From positions 51,885 to 92,785 of the forward strand of contig JBNGIS010020600.1 of assembly GCA_049999725.1 (NCBI GenBank): a stretch of DNA of 40,901 nt, in the 5' to 3' direction. Shown here one piece after another: positions 11,139 through 22,084 of this stretch. The notes beneath the pieces are model-generated. The model was not told where the DNA came from, searched no databases, and saw only the letters and a list, made by a program, of their open reading frames with translations. Within the stretch, counting starts at the first letter, position 1. Every line of letters starts with the position of its first letter. This stretch comes from Haplomitrium mnioides. Taxonomy: Eukaryota; Marchantiophyta; Haplomitriopsida; Calobryales. The position numbers were made by a program, and so were the translations under genes.

Positions 11139-11946
11139 CAGAGAATATGGATGATCTAGAGGCAGTATGCCTTGGATATGCTAGCCAAATATGGCATGAA
11201 AGGTTGCAAACCAATTGCAGCTCCCTTAGATCAGAATACAAAACTGATCGGTCACGAAGGAGAGTTGATTTAGGATCCAACATGGTTCAAGTAGATGGTA
11301 GGCAGCCTGATTTACAGCACTATCACCAGACCAGATCTGAGTTATGTTGTAGGTGTGGAAAGTCAATTTATACAGGTACCAGGGAAGCAACATTTAGATG
11401 CAGTGCATAGAATTTTTTGGTACGTAAAAGCTACACTTCAGTATGGGCTGTTTTATGACAGCAAGATCGAATTTCAGCTTGCTGGTTTCACAAATGCAGA
11501 TTGGCCAGGAAGTGCTAGTGATAGGAGGTCCGCTAGTGGGTTTGTTATTTCATTTGGAAGTGTTGGAATCGCCTGGAGCAGCAAAAAGCAACCTAAAGTT
11601 GCTTTATCGAGTACTGAGGCTGAGTACATGGGGCAGCCATAGCCACCTGTGAGACAATGTGGTTATTGAAGTTGTTGCAGGATTTGGATGTGAGAGTGGA
11701 GGAACCAATGAAGGTTCATTGCGACAACATCAGCAGTATTCAATTGGCTAACAATCATGTGTTTCATGCATGTTCAAAACACATTGAAGTGCATTATCAT
11801 TTTGTGAGAGAGAAGGTGTTGGCTAGGGTGATTGATCTGCTGTAAATCAGCAATGAAAGGCATGTTGCTGATATTTTTATGAAGGCATTGGGAGTTGAAA
11901 AGTTCCAGTAATTCCGAAGACAACTTGGTGTACAGATGTTGAGCTC
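11139..11946 (+). pseudogene. Copia RNase H, broken
   Basis: It continues the RT frame. TAG stops at 11157, 11271 and 11292 precede MVGSLIYSTITRPDLSY. RNase H motifs follow: NADWPGSASDRRSASGF, SSTEAEYM and CDNISSIQLANN. A 1-bp deletion in the G run at about 11628-11632 shifts the frame, so the C-terminal part (KHIEVHYHFVREKV, then HVADIFMKALGVEKFQ) is in another frame with further stops. Confidence 0.85.
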
Positions 11947-11955
11947 GAGGGGGAG
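11947..11955 (+). other. Polypurine tract of the copia element
   Basis: GAGGGGGAG lies immediately before the right LTR, where second-strand synthesis would be primed. Its position next to the LTR start TATTAAATT supports the call. Confidence 0.7.
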
Positions 11956-12146
11956 TATTAAATTAACAAGCTCTGATTGGCAGCCCCCTTAGTTTAGTTA
12001 GGGTTAGTAATATACCTGGGGCAAATTGGAGTCGCGAGTGTGCACTCCTCCCTTTTATGTAAATCGCACCATTTTGTGCTCATATGAAATATATTGCATT
12101 TCTTATGTGAGTTCATGTTTTTGATGCATAGTGTGAATTATTGACA
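11956..12146 (+). repeat. Right copia LTR, about 191 bp
   Basis: It runs from TATTAAATTAACAAG to GAATTATTGACA and matches the left LTR, with scattered differences that are mostly transitions (for example CCTGGGGCAAATT against CCTAAGGCAGATT). It is short for a copia LTR. Its first 19 bases also occur at 3345-3363. Confidence 0.8.
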
Positions 12147-12604
12147 TTTGCAAACTTGCAACCTCCTTACAAAGTATCGTCACCGATCGAATATATTGCA
12201 TGTGCTCCAAATGCAATATCAAGAAAATGCAAAGAACAACGACACGATGTTGTGACCTTCACAAATATCAAACCAAAAGAAGAATGTGCACGTGAAATAT
12301 GGTTTTATGAGGATGAATTCTTAAGATAACTCCTCACATTTATATACAGATTAAAGGTCAACTTACGATGATATACAAGTTTCCTCATATTGAATAGAGT
12401 GGGGCAACGAACATTGAGCAGTGGTAGGGGAATTGTGGATTGTGGCATTCCTTCTCACAAATGTCCTATTTTCTAAGCCTATTGTTCATTTCTCATTGTC
12501 ACAAGTATAAATGTCTTAGAGGGCCAAGAACGAATAAAACATGGTAGCCCCTCTAAAATGCCTATTAGCTACACTAGCTAGCTTTCACAACTAACAATAG
12601 TTAG
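12147..12604. other. Unassigned spacer; small hairpin at 12588-12607
   Basis: No protein family was recognised. CAACTAAC and GTTAGTTG form a perfect 8-bp inverted repeat with an AATA loop at 12588-12607, just before the gypsy fragment begins. It is too short to name. Confidence 0.35.
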
Positions 12605-14020
12605 TTGTCTCTATTTACAAGAACAAAGATACATTTCCAACACTCACAAAGACCAGATCATCGACTAAATTCATTGTACATTGCAAATATTAGTATATTG
12701 CATCTTGATAAAGCAACCAGTGACGACTTTCAACAAAAATTACATGAAGATGTCTTTAATTTTGTTAGAGCATGTTTGGCAGTCAAAGATAGTGAGTATC
12801 ATGCCTTTTTTATTCGGGATGGTATTCTTTATCAAGGCCATCAAATATATGTTCCACAAGATAATGCACTTCGAATGGCCCGTCTACAAGAAGCACATGA
12901 CATTCCAATCTATGTGCATCTTGAGGTAGACAAGACTATGGAGTTTTTTCAATGTACTTGGTGGTGGCCAAACCTAGCTCAAGATGTTTGTGGCTTTGTT
13001 TGTTCTTGTGAATATTGTTAGCAAAACAAGACTTCAAATCAAAAACCTGCTTGTCGTCTTCAACCACTACAGATTCCTACTACTCAATGGGAACATGTAA
13101 TTTTAGATCTTGTCACTTCGCTTCCAACCACACCTTGTGGGTTTACTGCCACTGTGGTGTTTGTGGATAAGCTCAACAAAAAAATTCATCTAACACCGAC
13201 AGTGGATACGATTGATGCTCTACAATTGGCAACAATTTACTTTGATGCAGTCTTTTGATATCATGGAATGCCAAAGGTGTTAATATCTGATAGAGATCAA
13301 CGATTCATTGGGAAGTTTTGGTGAGAGTTGTTCACACTTTTGGGTACCAAACTATCTATGTCTACGACCTATCATACTCAAGCAGATGGGCAAATTGAAC
13401 GTGCAAATCGCATTGTGGAGGATATGCTTCATGCGTTTATCAACATTCATCTCACGAATTGGGATAGTTTCTTACCAGTTGTGGAGTTTGCATACAACAA
13501 CTCCAAACAAGTAAACATTAGATTTTCTTCTTTTTTTTCTTAATTTTGGTCAACATCCTCTTGTTTCTAATGGTTTGCTTTCTCCTTCCTCTTTGAGTGG
13601 TCCAAGTCTTTCTACTCTTTTGTCTCATTTATCTTCCTCTTTGCAAGATGCCAAAAATCTCTTGTTATTGCTCAAAATTTTTAAAAAGCAATATTACGAT
13701 AGACATCGTTGTGATTTTTCTTGTGTTTTAAGTGACCAAATTACACTTTCTACTCATGATCCTTCTTTGTCGTTAAATACTCAAGTCCGTAAGTTATCTT
13801 CAGCTTAGATTGGTCCTTTCTCGATATCTCAAGTTATTTCTCCCATTGCGTACAAACTTGATCTTCCTCTCTATACAAAGACTCATCCTGTATTCTATGT
13901 ATTCTATCCATCTTCTTTTTTGAATCGTGTTCAAATTCCTCCTCCACCTATTGTTCTTGATGATCATGAAGAATATGAGGTGGAGCAAATTTTGGCTAAG
14001 CGAGTTCTCAAGCGTGGGCA
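12605..14020 (+). pseudogene. Ty3/gypsy chromovirus integrase with start of a chromodomain, truncated at both ends
   Basis: The first open part (12605-13021) holds an integrase zinc domain: the H of EAHDIP, H of VHLEVDKT, and the cysteine pair in CSCEYC. The core follows: ILDLVTSLP with D, ISDRDQRF with D, and the glutamate in DGQIERANR, so all three acidic residues survive. Stops at 13019 (TAG), 13256 and 13322 (TGA) and a shift in a T run near 13530 break it. The C-terminal part reads IGPFSISQVISPIAYKLDLP and then EEYEVEQILAKRVLKRGQ, the first strand of a chromodomain, after which homology stops near 14020. No RT, gag or LTR is visible, so this is a fragment. Confidence 0.85.
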
Positions 14021-15060
14021 GCCCTCACAATGCGGTGTTAGACACAAAGTTTTAGACTATTCATCCTCATCATATGTAGCAGTGACAAGCTGCCACAACT
14101 TCCTGTTGGTTTTGTTAGTTCTCAACAATAGGCTCTGATCAATCTTTGTATTGAGTTTCTGCCACTTTTTGGGAGTAACGGGAAAACTTGGTCATGATGA
14201 TGCCTAGCACTCCACCAATATATAAGCATACAAGCACTAATGAAAAGTAACAAGTGTAGAACCATATGCCATGAGAAGATTTGGAGATCGACGCTGGTGT
14301 TTTGCATGCTACGTTCTATATTCTAGATTTTTCACTTGTTATAGTATAAGAAGACTCTTATTAAAAGCATTAATCTATGGAATCAGATAGATAGATCAAT
14401 CTCAGAAAATTTCCTCTACTATGGTGATGATACCACCAAAAGAAATCATAATGAAAGAGTAAATTATAAACAAAACAAAAGTTGCATTGATAAAGAGTTG
14501 AATTTAACCATGTTGATGACTTGTTCATGACAAAATCTGCTAGAAGAAACCGGCAATAACTGGAGACCTATCAAGTGAAAATCAAACAGCTAAACAAATA
14601 AAAAGCAATCTATATGACACATGCGCCAAATATAAAACCTGTTTTAAAGAAATGCAAATCAATATAAGAAGAAGGGAACATAGAAGAAACTTTTCAACAA
14701 AAAGGTTGTTGGCAAAATCAAAAATAAGCTCAAAGCATGTCGTCGTCAAATAAATCAGAATAGATACATGAAAAAAATAAAATCTGTAGCTAATGAAGAA
14801 AGACCTCATTGACAAAAATTGCATTTATATTATAGAGGAGAAACTTATCCATTCAACAAAAATCTAGTTAAGTAAGGAGCCACGTGAAGCATATAGCAAA
14901 AGAAAACAACCTCATTGTTCACTTAAACAAAAGATTGAAACCAGCCACCTAAAAGAAAACAAATAATAAACTTGTGAGCAAAAACAAAGATCACTAGAGA
15001 AGGAAGAGCCACCTATTTGATCCCATCTCAGAAGCAAAGAGAGCAACTTCTAAATAGATC
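14021..15060. other. Unassigned AT-rich stretch, no gene seen
   Basis: It contains A-rich sequence without recognisable coding similarity on either strand. Part of it could be the 5' untranslated region of the LINE that begins to be recognisable at 15061, but nothing shows this directly. Confidence 0.4.
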
Positions 15061-15354
15061 ACCCTCTCTTTCTTTCCAGAGGAATTCCGCAATCAGATTT
15101 TGATAGTGGTAGAGAGTTTTGGCAAGGTGGTGGGTATTCTCGCTTTTGAGAGAGAAATGCATGTCAAGTTTTGCATAGAACTTGACACATCTGAAGGAGT
15201 GGTGACCACTATTGGACTCAAAGAGCCTAGGGGCAAGCGATTCCTCCAAGAAGTGGAATATAACGACATCCCTCTAAGATATCTTGGGTGTTGCAACCTC
15301 GACCAATTCATCAGAGACTGTCCCTTGGGCCACATCCTCAACTGGTCCAAGTGA
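15061..15354 (+). pseudogene. LINE ORF1 remnant (DUF4283-like with CCHC knuckle)
   Basis: Plant LINE ORF1 proteins bind the element RNA. The frame reads FFPEEFRNQILIVVESFGK, then HVKFCIELDTSEGV, EVEYNDIPLRYLGCC and FIRDCPLGH, matching the C-terminal half of DUF4283 and the following zinc knuckle. The knuckle is damaged: the first cysteine of the usual PxRCxxC is tyrosine and the histidine is replaced. It is truncated at the left and ends in TGA at 15352-15354. Confidence 0.65.
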
Positions 15355-16160
15355 GAAAAGAGAGATATTCTTAAAGACAAAGGGAAAGCTAAGATGGTCA
15401 TGACAACCTAAGCCACCTAGAGCACCTCTCTAACAAGAAGGGCTGAAAGTCCCTCTAGGGCTATCAAGGACTGGCCTAGGACTTCAACCCCAACAACTCC
15501 CTCTATGATAAAGTCTCCATCAGTACTACCCATAAGACAAGCCTCAAGATGTGCAGAGATGTTGGCAACACCATGAAGCAAAGTCAAGTGTCATGGGAAA
15601 GATGCATGCCTGAATCGCAACACACACAATCCTCCAATCTTGAAGAGGATGTCGATCATAATATTCCCCTCCTTTTCTCCCGTCGGATATCCCATCCAAG
15701 GCACAGACATGAAGCCTAGTGGAGGATAGGTCTAGTTTACCATCTGATGCTCCTCTCATTTCTTCCATTTGTGCAAAGCAATTTGTTTCCCCTACATCAG
15801 AATTGGATGCAAAATGGAGGAAGGTGACATGGCATTACACTAGGAGAGCCCCTTCTTTTCTCCTTAAGACCCCTAAGCCCACCCTCCAAAACAAGGATAA
15901 ATTAGTGGAGAGACCATTTGTAAGATGAAACATCAAGAGTAGATTGCCACATGTGTCAGGTGCCAAAGAAGCATCTACTTATACTCCTCTTTCACAGCAT
16001 ATTCAAGCAATTAAGTCTCCATCCCCAATTGCTTCTCAAGCTACCACCCTTGGCACCTTGGATGTGGAACCTCATAATTCTTCGATCTTGGGTCATTGAG
16101 GCATTAATGTGCTGGAAGACATTCTCGATAAGGAGGATTTGATGGCTAGCCCTATATCAT
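15355..16160 (+). pseudogene. LINE ORF1 C-terminal region and ORF1-ORF2 junction, decayed
   Basis: Low-complexity S/P/T-rich reading such as RRAESPSRAIKDWPRT and SGAKEASTYTPLSQH continues between the ORF1 zinc region and the ORF2 endonuclease, with several stops. Such linkers are usual in plant LINEs. The assignment rests on position. Confidence 0.45.
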
Positions 16161-17116
16161 GTTCTCTATTAAGATCCAATTTCGTAGCTACAATGTTAGA
16201 GGGAATGGTAAGGACAAATGCAAAATGGAGGCTATTACCGATTTCATCAAAAAATTCAAGTCGTGTATCGATGTCTTTTTTTATTCAAGAACACAAGTTG
16301 AGTGGACCTAAAAGTAAGTTCCTACTGAAACTGCTCTCGCCTCATGGAGAGATCTGGTCTATAAAAGCAAAGAGACCCAAGAGTAGAGTAGGCATTGGTA
16401 TATCAGCTAAGTTGGCTTTATTCTATAAAGGAAACTACTCTATATGCAATGGTCGTGCTTTGTGGATAGATTTGGATGGCTTGCCAAAAGGGAAATTTGG
16501 GGTGCTCAACATCTATGCTCCTAACCTTGCAAGTGAGAGGCAGATGATGTGGATTGAGCTCCTACACTCACTTACCAAAGATAGGAGCTGGATCATAGAA
16601 GGCAATTTTAACATGGTGGAACACCAAGAGGATCGGAGGGGCAACAATGGCCACACCCTAGATGGTCTCGAACTCTAAGCTTGGAGTGATCTATTAGCTT
16701 TCTTGAGAATAACAGACCTCGTCCAAGCAACATTGGGTACATTGAAGTTCTCATGGAGAAATTAGAAAAGAGGGCAAATACTTGCGAGGTTGGATAGATT
16801 CTACATCCTAGCAAGTCTTTTGCATCAGTCCTACAAGGCCAAGGTCATCAATGTGGGGTGCTTGTCATGCTATGACCATCTACCAATATCCATGGCGTTA
16901 ATGTTCAAGGGTCATTCAGCTCTCAAAACTAGTTTTTTCATGCTCAATATCTCTCACCTTGAAGCTCCCTCAGCATTCACTAAGTCAGAGGAACTTTAGG
17001 GTTTTGTGCCAAGACTAGCCGAAGTAGCCGACATACAGTTAGAATGGTGGGATAAGGGAGTCAGCAAAATCACTAAATGGCCTAGAGAATTGTCAATTGG
17101 GAACAACCGCTACTTT
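16161..17116 (+). pseudogene. LINE ORF2, apurinic endonuclease domain, cut by an assembly gap
   Basis: The endonuclease nicks the target DNA for target-primed reverse transcription. YNVRGNGKDKCKMEAI at about 16173-16220 is the N-terminal asparagine motif. One extra T in the run at 16276-16282 shifts the frame into IQEHKLSGPKSKF, which holds the catalytic glutamate. FGVLNIYAPNLASERQMMW and WIIEGNFNMVEHQEDRRG follow. The usual GDFN is GNFN: codon 16604-16606 is AAT, a D-to-N change at a catalytic site. RLDRF and YDHLPIS (S-D-H motif) come next. Stops lie at 16676 (TAA), 16763 (TAG) and 16997 (TAG). The RT domain would fall in or beyond the N run. Confidence 0.82.
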
Positions 17117-17516
17117 NNNNNNNNNNNNNNNNNNNNNNNNNNNNNNNNNNNNNNNNNNNNNNNNNNNNNNNNNNNNNNNNNNNNNNNNNNNNNNNNNNNN
17201 NNNNNNNNNNNNNNNNNNNNNNNNNNNNNNNNNNNNNNNNNNNNNNNNNNNNNNNNNNNNNNNNNNNNNNNNNNNNNNNNNNNNNNNNNNNNNNNNNNNN
17301 NNNNNNNNNNNNNNNNNNNNNNNNNNNNNNNNNNNNNNNNNNNNNNNNNNNNNNNNNNNNNNNNNNNNNNNNNNNNNNNNNNNNNNNNNNNNNNNNNNNN
17401 NNNNNNNNNNNNNNNNNNNNNNNNNNNNNNNNNNNNNNNNNNNNNNNNNNNNNNNNNNNNNNNNNNNNNNNNNNNNNNNNNNNNNNNNNNNNNNNNNNNN
17501 NNNNNNNNNNNNNNNN
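17117..17516. other. Assembly gap, 400 N
   Basis: This is a run of exactly 400 N. Any frames drawn through it are meaningless. The sequence to its right (17517 on) shows no LINE reverse transcriptase, so the LINE must end within the gap or the gap size is nominal. Confidence 0.95.
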
Positions 17517-17889
17517 TATGAGCTTTATTTTAAACGTCAAGAAAGAAGGAAGCTTTTACTTGTTGTTGAAAATCCATGCAATCAAAAGTGAACGTGGGCT
17601 TTCAAAAAGGTTCCAGCATTTTAAAATATTTCATAGTTCAACAAAGTATATACAGAAACGTAGTTTAGAATCAAAAAAGAAATAGCTAAGGAGATTGAAT
17701 TAAGATTGTAAACAAGAAACATCTCCAAGTCTTAGACTTGATTCAACCAAACAAAGGTCTCAAGATCTACAAAAGAGTCTATGACTTGTGTACAAACAAA
17801 GTTGTAATTGATAGTCGTTGTATGAAGAAGTTTAAGAGTTGTACATGAGAAGTAGAACTTGTGGAAGGCATGGACTTCCACCTCAAAGT
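17517..17889. other. Unassigned; left edge of the outer locus lies here or in the gap
   Basis: There is no gene or repeat that I recognise. The palindrome-bearing repeats begin at 17890. A terminal inverted repeat was not identified. Confidence 0.35.
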
Positions 17890-18132
17890 CTATGCGCGCA
17901 TAGGAATCCAAGCTCAACATGTGAACACTCCACCCCAAAGTCTATGTGCGCATAAGAATCCGAACTCACCATCTGAACACTCCACCCCAAAGTCTATACG
18001 CGCATAGGAGTTCAAACTCACTATGTGAACATTCCACAACAAAGACTAACAAGAACCTAGGTTTTAGATTCAGTAGAAGAGTTTTTCTATGTTATACGTT
18101 TTGCTTGCAAATCAAAGTCTATGCGCGCATAG
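17890..18132. repeat. 52-bp tandem array carrying the palindrome CTATGCGCGCATAG
   Basis: Palindromes begin at 17890 (CTATGCGCGCATAG, perfect), 17942 (CTATGTGCGCATAA) and 17994 (CTATACGCGCATAG), exactly 52 bp apart. The spacers contain CTCAACATGTGAACACTCCA or a close variant. A fourth spacer without a palindrome follows, and another perfect CTATGCGCGCATAG lies at 18119-18132. A weak copy (CTACACACGCAAAAG) is near 18190. The array is downstream of the minus-strand gene. Confidence 0.85.
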
Positions 18133-18864
18133 GGTTTAAACTTCTACAACCAAGGATACAGATTGCAAACATTCTATTTTTTGCAACAAACTCTACACAC
18201 GCAAAAGATTTTGATTTCTAGTTCAAAATCTAAAAGCAAAAACAGGTACAAAGCTCTTTATCTGAGTCAAATAGCGCTAAAGGTTTTAAGTTTTACACTA
18301 AAGTCTTAAAAAGAAAAAAAATTAGTCAATTTGGATAGATGCTTCAATGAGATAATAACCTTAAACTCTTCTAGAAAACAATAAAGTTGAAAACAAAATA
18401 CTTACATTTTTTAGATGAAAATATTTTTACAAAGAAAATAAAATATTAACTATAAATTTAAGTTTCATTTACAGAGAATAACATTCAACTTGGAATGATT
18501 TACAATCAAAAGTTCAAGTTGGTAGATAAATTCAACAAGTTGTTTAAAAAGATTTTCAAGTACTTTTTAAAATAATAATCTTAAATTACAATATACTTAA
18601 AAAAACAAAATATATAATAAAATTCTTGAATGACTTTAGTCATTCGTCTTGACTTCTTCGAATTCAGCTCCAAAAGATTCATCAAGGTTTGCTTGATGTG
18701 TCTCAGCGTTAATGACAATGATTGAATCTCTTTGAAATATTTCAAGATTGAGGGTCTTTTATCTTTTGTACTCAAATAGATTTACTTTAATGGTAGCTAG
18801 AGTGGTTTTCTCAATTGGTTTTTTTGGGTAAGAAGAAAATCAAAAGACAGAATTGTGATTTGTA
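18133..18864. other. AT-rich 3' flank of the minus-strand gene
   Basis: This is very A/T-rich sequence between the 52-bp array and the last recognisable codons of the minus gene. No coding similarity was seen. It probably holds the decayed 3' end of that gene. Confidence 0.4.
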
Positions 18865-20370
18865 TCACATCAAGTACATCAATATGTAACTTGTAACTCT
18901 TTTGTGGCTACTATCTTTTTCTGGGAAGTATTGTCCAAAAAATGCATCTTCAGCCAAACAAGCAAACCATTGAACTCGTACTCGTTTCGGGTTTGGAGGC
19001 TCTTCCTCATCAAATGATAAAACTTTGAGAACTTTGGCAACCCAAAACGGTATGCCCTTTAGATCCAGAGATGCAAGAACACAAATAAACATTCTAGCTT
19101 TCATCTCATGTAGATTGCCAAATTTATGCCCATATCGAATATTGTGCGAAAGAGTCTCTTCTGGCGGTCTAGGTGCTCCATCATAGATTGCTCGACATGT
19201 ACAAAGTATTTGTTGTACGAGAGTATCTTCTTCTTTCTATTGAGCATGAAGCTGAGAACCTAGACAAACATTTTGAAAATCATTACAAGTGTTTGGCGTT
19301 TGTGAAGGTGGAAAAGTAAATTCTGCTTCGAGTCATTGTCTTTTTTTTCAAGGATGTAGACTGAAATCTCTTGTTGGGCAAGAAAAAAGTCATTCCACCA
19401 TTGAATATCAAAATCTGTAAAGAACTTGCAGCAATTCTTACTTACATTGTCCCTTATTGAAAGTACCACTTTCTCGGCATCCACTTCTCTTTCTTCCTTG
19501 TGAGATTGTTTGATTTCAGAATATTCCTTGAGAGGAATCAACATTGAGCTCAAAATTTCTCTGTCCACTTTAGATAGGCACTTGAGTTGAGAAATACCAT
19601 CCACAGATAGCCAAAATTCATATATTGAAAACTGTTTGCTCCAAATCTTTGTCTTGGAATCATTTAACTAGAACTTGAATTGTTGATTAAAAGTAATATC
19701 ATATATCATTTGAACTAGAGAGGGACGTTGCTGCAGAAACATTTTGAAATCCCAAGTTTCCAACAAAAGAGTCACCTGAGGTTTAGGATTATAGGATAAT
19801 TGAAGCGCCTCGCTAAGACTCATAATCGTGAAAGCTTTGACACGTTTCAAATGTTTCGAGAATCGTCTGAATATTTGATTGATTTGATCATGAGTATAGT
19901 CAACCATGAGAAATCCCACCTTGATTTTTTGAAAAACATTCTTGGCAATAGGTAGACTAAGATATCCAAACAGGATAGGATTCTTATTCTCTTGTGTCGT
20001 GTTGTCCAACTAAAGATACAAAGTTGGAGGCAGCGGGCCTTCAAAGTCACATAATATTTTGTTGAGCACAGTAATTGTCAAATTAGAATCACTTCTCAAG
20101 TTTCCGTACGTTAAGAAAACCCTCAAAGAAAGAGCATGATTGAATATTGAGGCGCCAACAACATGCACATCCACCAAACAATCTTTATCAATGTTTTTTT
20201 GTGGCAAAGGCCATTGTGGAATGGCAGTTTCCTTCTTATCCATTCTATCAATAACAATTCTCAAGTATTTTTTACCATCGGCATAACATTTTCTTCGATG
20301 GTTTGCAAGTTTTGATCTTTCTTTTATTTGTTGGTCACGATGAAGAAACAATTGGCGATTAGATTTGACT
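18865..20370 (-). pseudogene. DUF7869-like transposon protein, 3' exon (RNase H-like core and C-terminal tail), decayed
   Basis: From 20370 downward the frame reads SNRQLFLHRDQQIKER, YLRIVIDRMDKKETAIPQ, SDSNLTITVLNKIL, FEGPLPPTLYL, TAG (20012-20010), LDNTTQENKNPILFGYL and KVGFLMVDYTHDQINQIFRR. In family members, as I recall them, these are IDGMDQxKT, PLPPxLYLQLDN and a GHTHEDIDQxFSR-like motif. The first two aspartates are kept; the third motif has G-H changed to D-Y and the acidic pair altered. Further TAG stops lie at 19670-19668 and 19262-19260. The tail (19104-18865) reads LKGIPFWVAKVLKV and RVRVQWFACLAED, like the small domain closing such proteins. The function of the family is not settled; a transposase role is inference. 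Confidence 0.65.
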
Positions 20371-21126
20371 GCATCATCACAAAGCACAAAAGACATAAAA
20401 GTAGTTTAGTAAAACATATGTCGATACTTGTAGCTTCAAAACACAACGTGAGGTACCACAAACATTCAAGTCATCTTAAACAAATGTCTAAATTTGTAGA
20501 ATCGAAACACTTTGTAAAAAATTAAAAATAAACTTTAGGTAATTTAAGAAAAAAAATTGTTTCAAAAAGAAAAAAAACAAGATTTGCAAACAAAGGCTAC
20601 CAAAACATATCCTCTGAGCGTTTAGGATAAGTAGAGACAACAATTGATTGTATGTGCACATAGGACCAATACAACAATACCAATAGCATGGCTTGTTGTG
20701 AATGTTGTCACGATTGGTTTTAAAAGAAACAAGAACAAATCCTATACGTGCATAGGATTTGCAAACAACAAAAACGATTCTTTCAAAAAAAAATTACAAT
20801 GGCTCTTCATTTAAAGGAACAAAAACAAAACTTGTTGCAAAGCTAAGGTCACCACCAAGAATAAAATTCATTTTTTTGGCTTTATTTGACTGTAGACAAG
20901 GCTAAAATTGAAATATAAAACAACAAAGTCTTTGCAAGCATAGACTCTCTTCTCAAAACTCAACTTGCTAAAAATTATTTGAGTCAAATCTTCTTTGCTA
21001 AATAACTTCAAGAAAAATATCTTTTAGCTATAAGTTGAGAATTCATAACATGTTTAGAACTAGGCTTTGAGTCTAGAAAAAATAGAATGGATTAGCCAAA
21101 GGTGTCAAAACAGAAGAAAATTTGTT
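20371..21126 (-). other. Candidate intron of the minus-strand gene, with palindromes
   Basis: On the minus strand GACAAAG/GTAACA near 21126 looks like a splice donor and GTGATGATGCAG/TC ending at 20371 like an acceptor. The 756 bp between lack coding similarity and are AT-rich. They contain the perfect palindrome TATGTGCACATA at 20651-20662 and CCTATACGTGCATAGG at 20741-20756, variants of the motif seen elsewhere in the locus. Confidence 0.5.
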
Positions 21127-22084
21127 ACCTTTGTCGGACTCCAAGACAGATTTTTCTCACAAAGATTTTATTTCTTTGTATGTTTCACAAATAGCAAATA
21201 GCATTTTGGAATTTTTACATTTGGAAAATGAGCTCTCCAATGTTTTGTAAAACTTGACAAACTAAGAACAGAATTGGGATCTTTCTCTTTCAAATAAGTT
21301 GTGTAGTAGTCATAAACTTCCCATTTTGTAAAATTATCGGGCAAGTTGTACACTTCGTGAGTGGGCATTCTCTCGCAATGTTCCTGAAAAAAATTGTCCA
21401 TCCACTCACACACAAAAACTCCTATAGCATACAGTTCTCTTTTCCAAAAATGCCTATAGAATATGCGTTTTTGAGATTTCGAATCCTTTGGTAACTATCA
21501 TTCTCTACTATTAATATTAATTTAAAGACTCTTCTATAGACAAAGGCACCACTAGGCAGTGTAAACTGATTTTTAACATTGGAGTCTTTTCTTGGTATTC
21601 CCCACTATAATGTGATATCTCGATTCTTCATGCTTTGTTGAAAGTACGTTTCTCTCACAGTTTTTAAAAAATCTGTCTTGCACAACGACAAGCAATTATT
21701 TCGACAACGAGAAATTCTCTTCAATTTAGAAATGAACATTGGATCGAGCTTTTTCTTCACAAAGCTCTCCTCATGATGGACTTTCCGCAAAGAATTTTTG
21801 CGTAAGGTGTTTACCCGTTTGAGTTTTGGCCCAGACAAAGAATTCTTACGTTGTGTTGGACGATTTGGTCCGTAAGCGAATCCAGCAATAGGAGATAATT
21901 CATCTTGAAGATCTTGGTCGTCATCATAAACACTATTTGTTCCGTTGTAGAATATTTTCAAGAGATGAGTTTCTTCTTTGAGATTGGGAGAACTGCACCA
22001 TTCCGAAATTGAATCTTGATCAATATCTCCATTAGAAAGAAGTGTTTTTTGTAGTAAAATTGGTGCCCTTTGCGAAAACTCCAA
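21127..22084 (-). pseudogene. DUF7869-like transposon protein, 5' exon, decayed
   Basis: From ATG at 22084 the frame reads MEFSQRAPILLQ, then a charged region and a basic stretch (KLKRVNTLRKNSLRK), followed by a cysteine-bearing part, SRCRNNCLSLCKTDF, ending in a stop at 21605. After a disrupted stretch, WMDNFFQEHCERMP, YNLPDNFTKWEVYDYY and FPNVKIPK occur at 21413-21168. The family pattern is an N-terminal C..C region, then WMxxFF, xMPxxxxxxLP and FPxVKIPK before the catalytic part, which this matches. At least one frameshift and two stops lie between the pieces. The order, strand and spacing agree with the 3' exon. Confidence 0.6.

Larger units (their letters stand above)
6243..12146 (+). 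mobile_element. Ty1/copia LTR retrotransposon, complete in layout but decayed
   Basis: The order is left LTR, primer-binding site, long leader, gag, protease, integrase, reverse transcriptase, RNase H, purine tract and right LTR. Integrase before RT is the copia order. Every domain is present, but each carries stops or frameshifts, and several catalytic residues are lost (protease D to N, integrase E to K). No convincing target-site duplication was found: TTTGC follows the right LTR, and the exact left edge is uncertain. The element is non-autonomous now. It lies directly upstream of an unrelated gypsy fragment. Confidence 0.85.

Noticed and set aside
13920-14138. Full chromodomain after the gypsy integrase
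   Set aside because: Only the first part (EEYEVEQILAKR) is recognisable; homology stops near 14020.
14582-14824. Minus-strand 80-codon hydrophobic frame
   Set aside because: AT-rich composition explains it; no family similarity.
17006-17591. Frames running through the N block
   Set aside because: They consist almost entirely of unknown residues.
17890-18132. CRISPR-like array of palindromic repeats with spacers
   Set aside because: The spacers are themselves repeated, the setting is a plant genome full of retrotransposons, and no cas genes exist; it is a tandem repeat.
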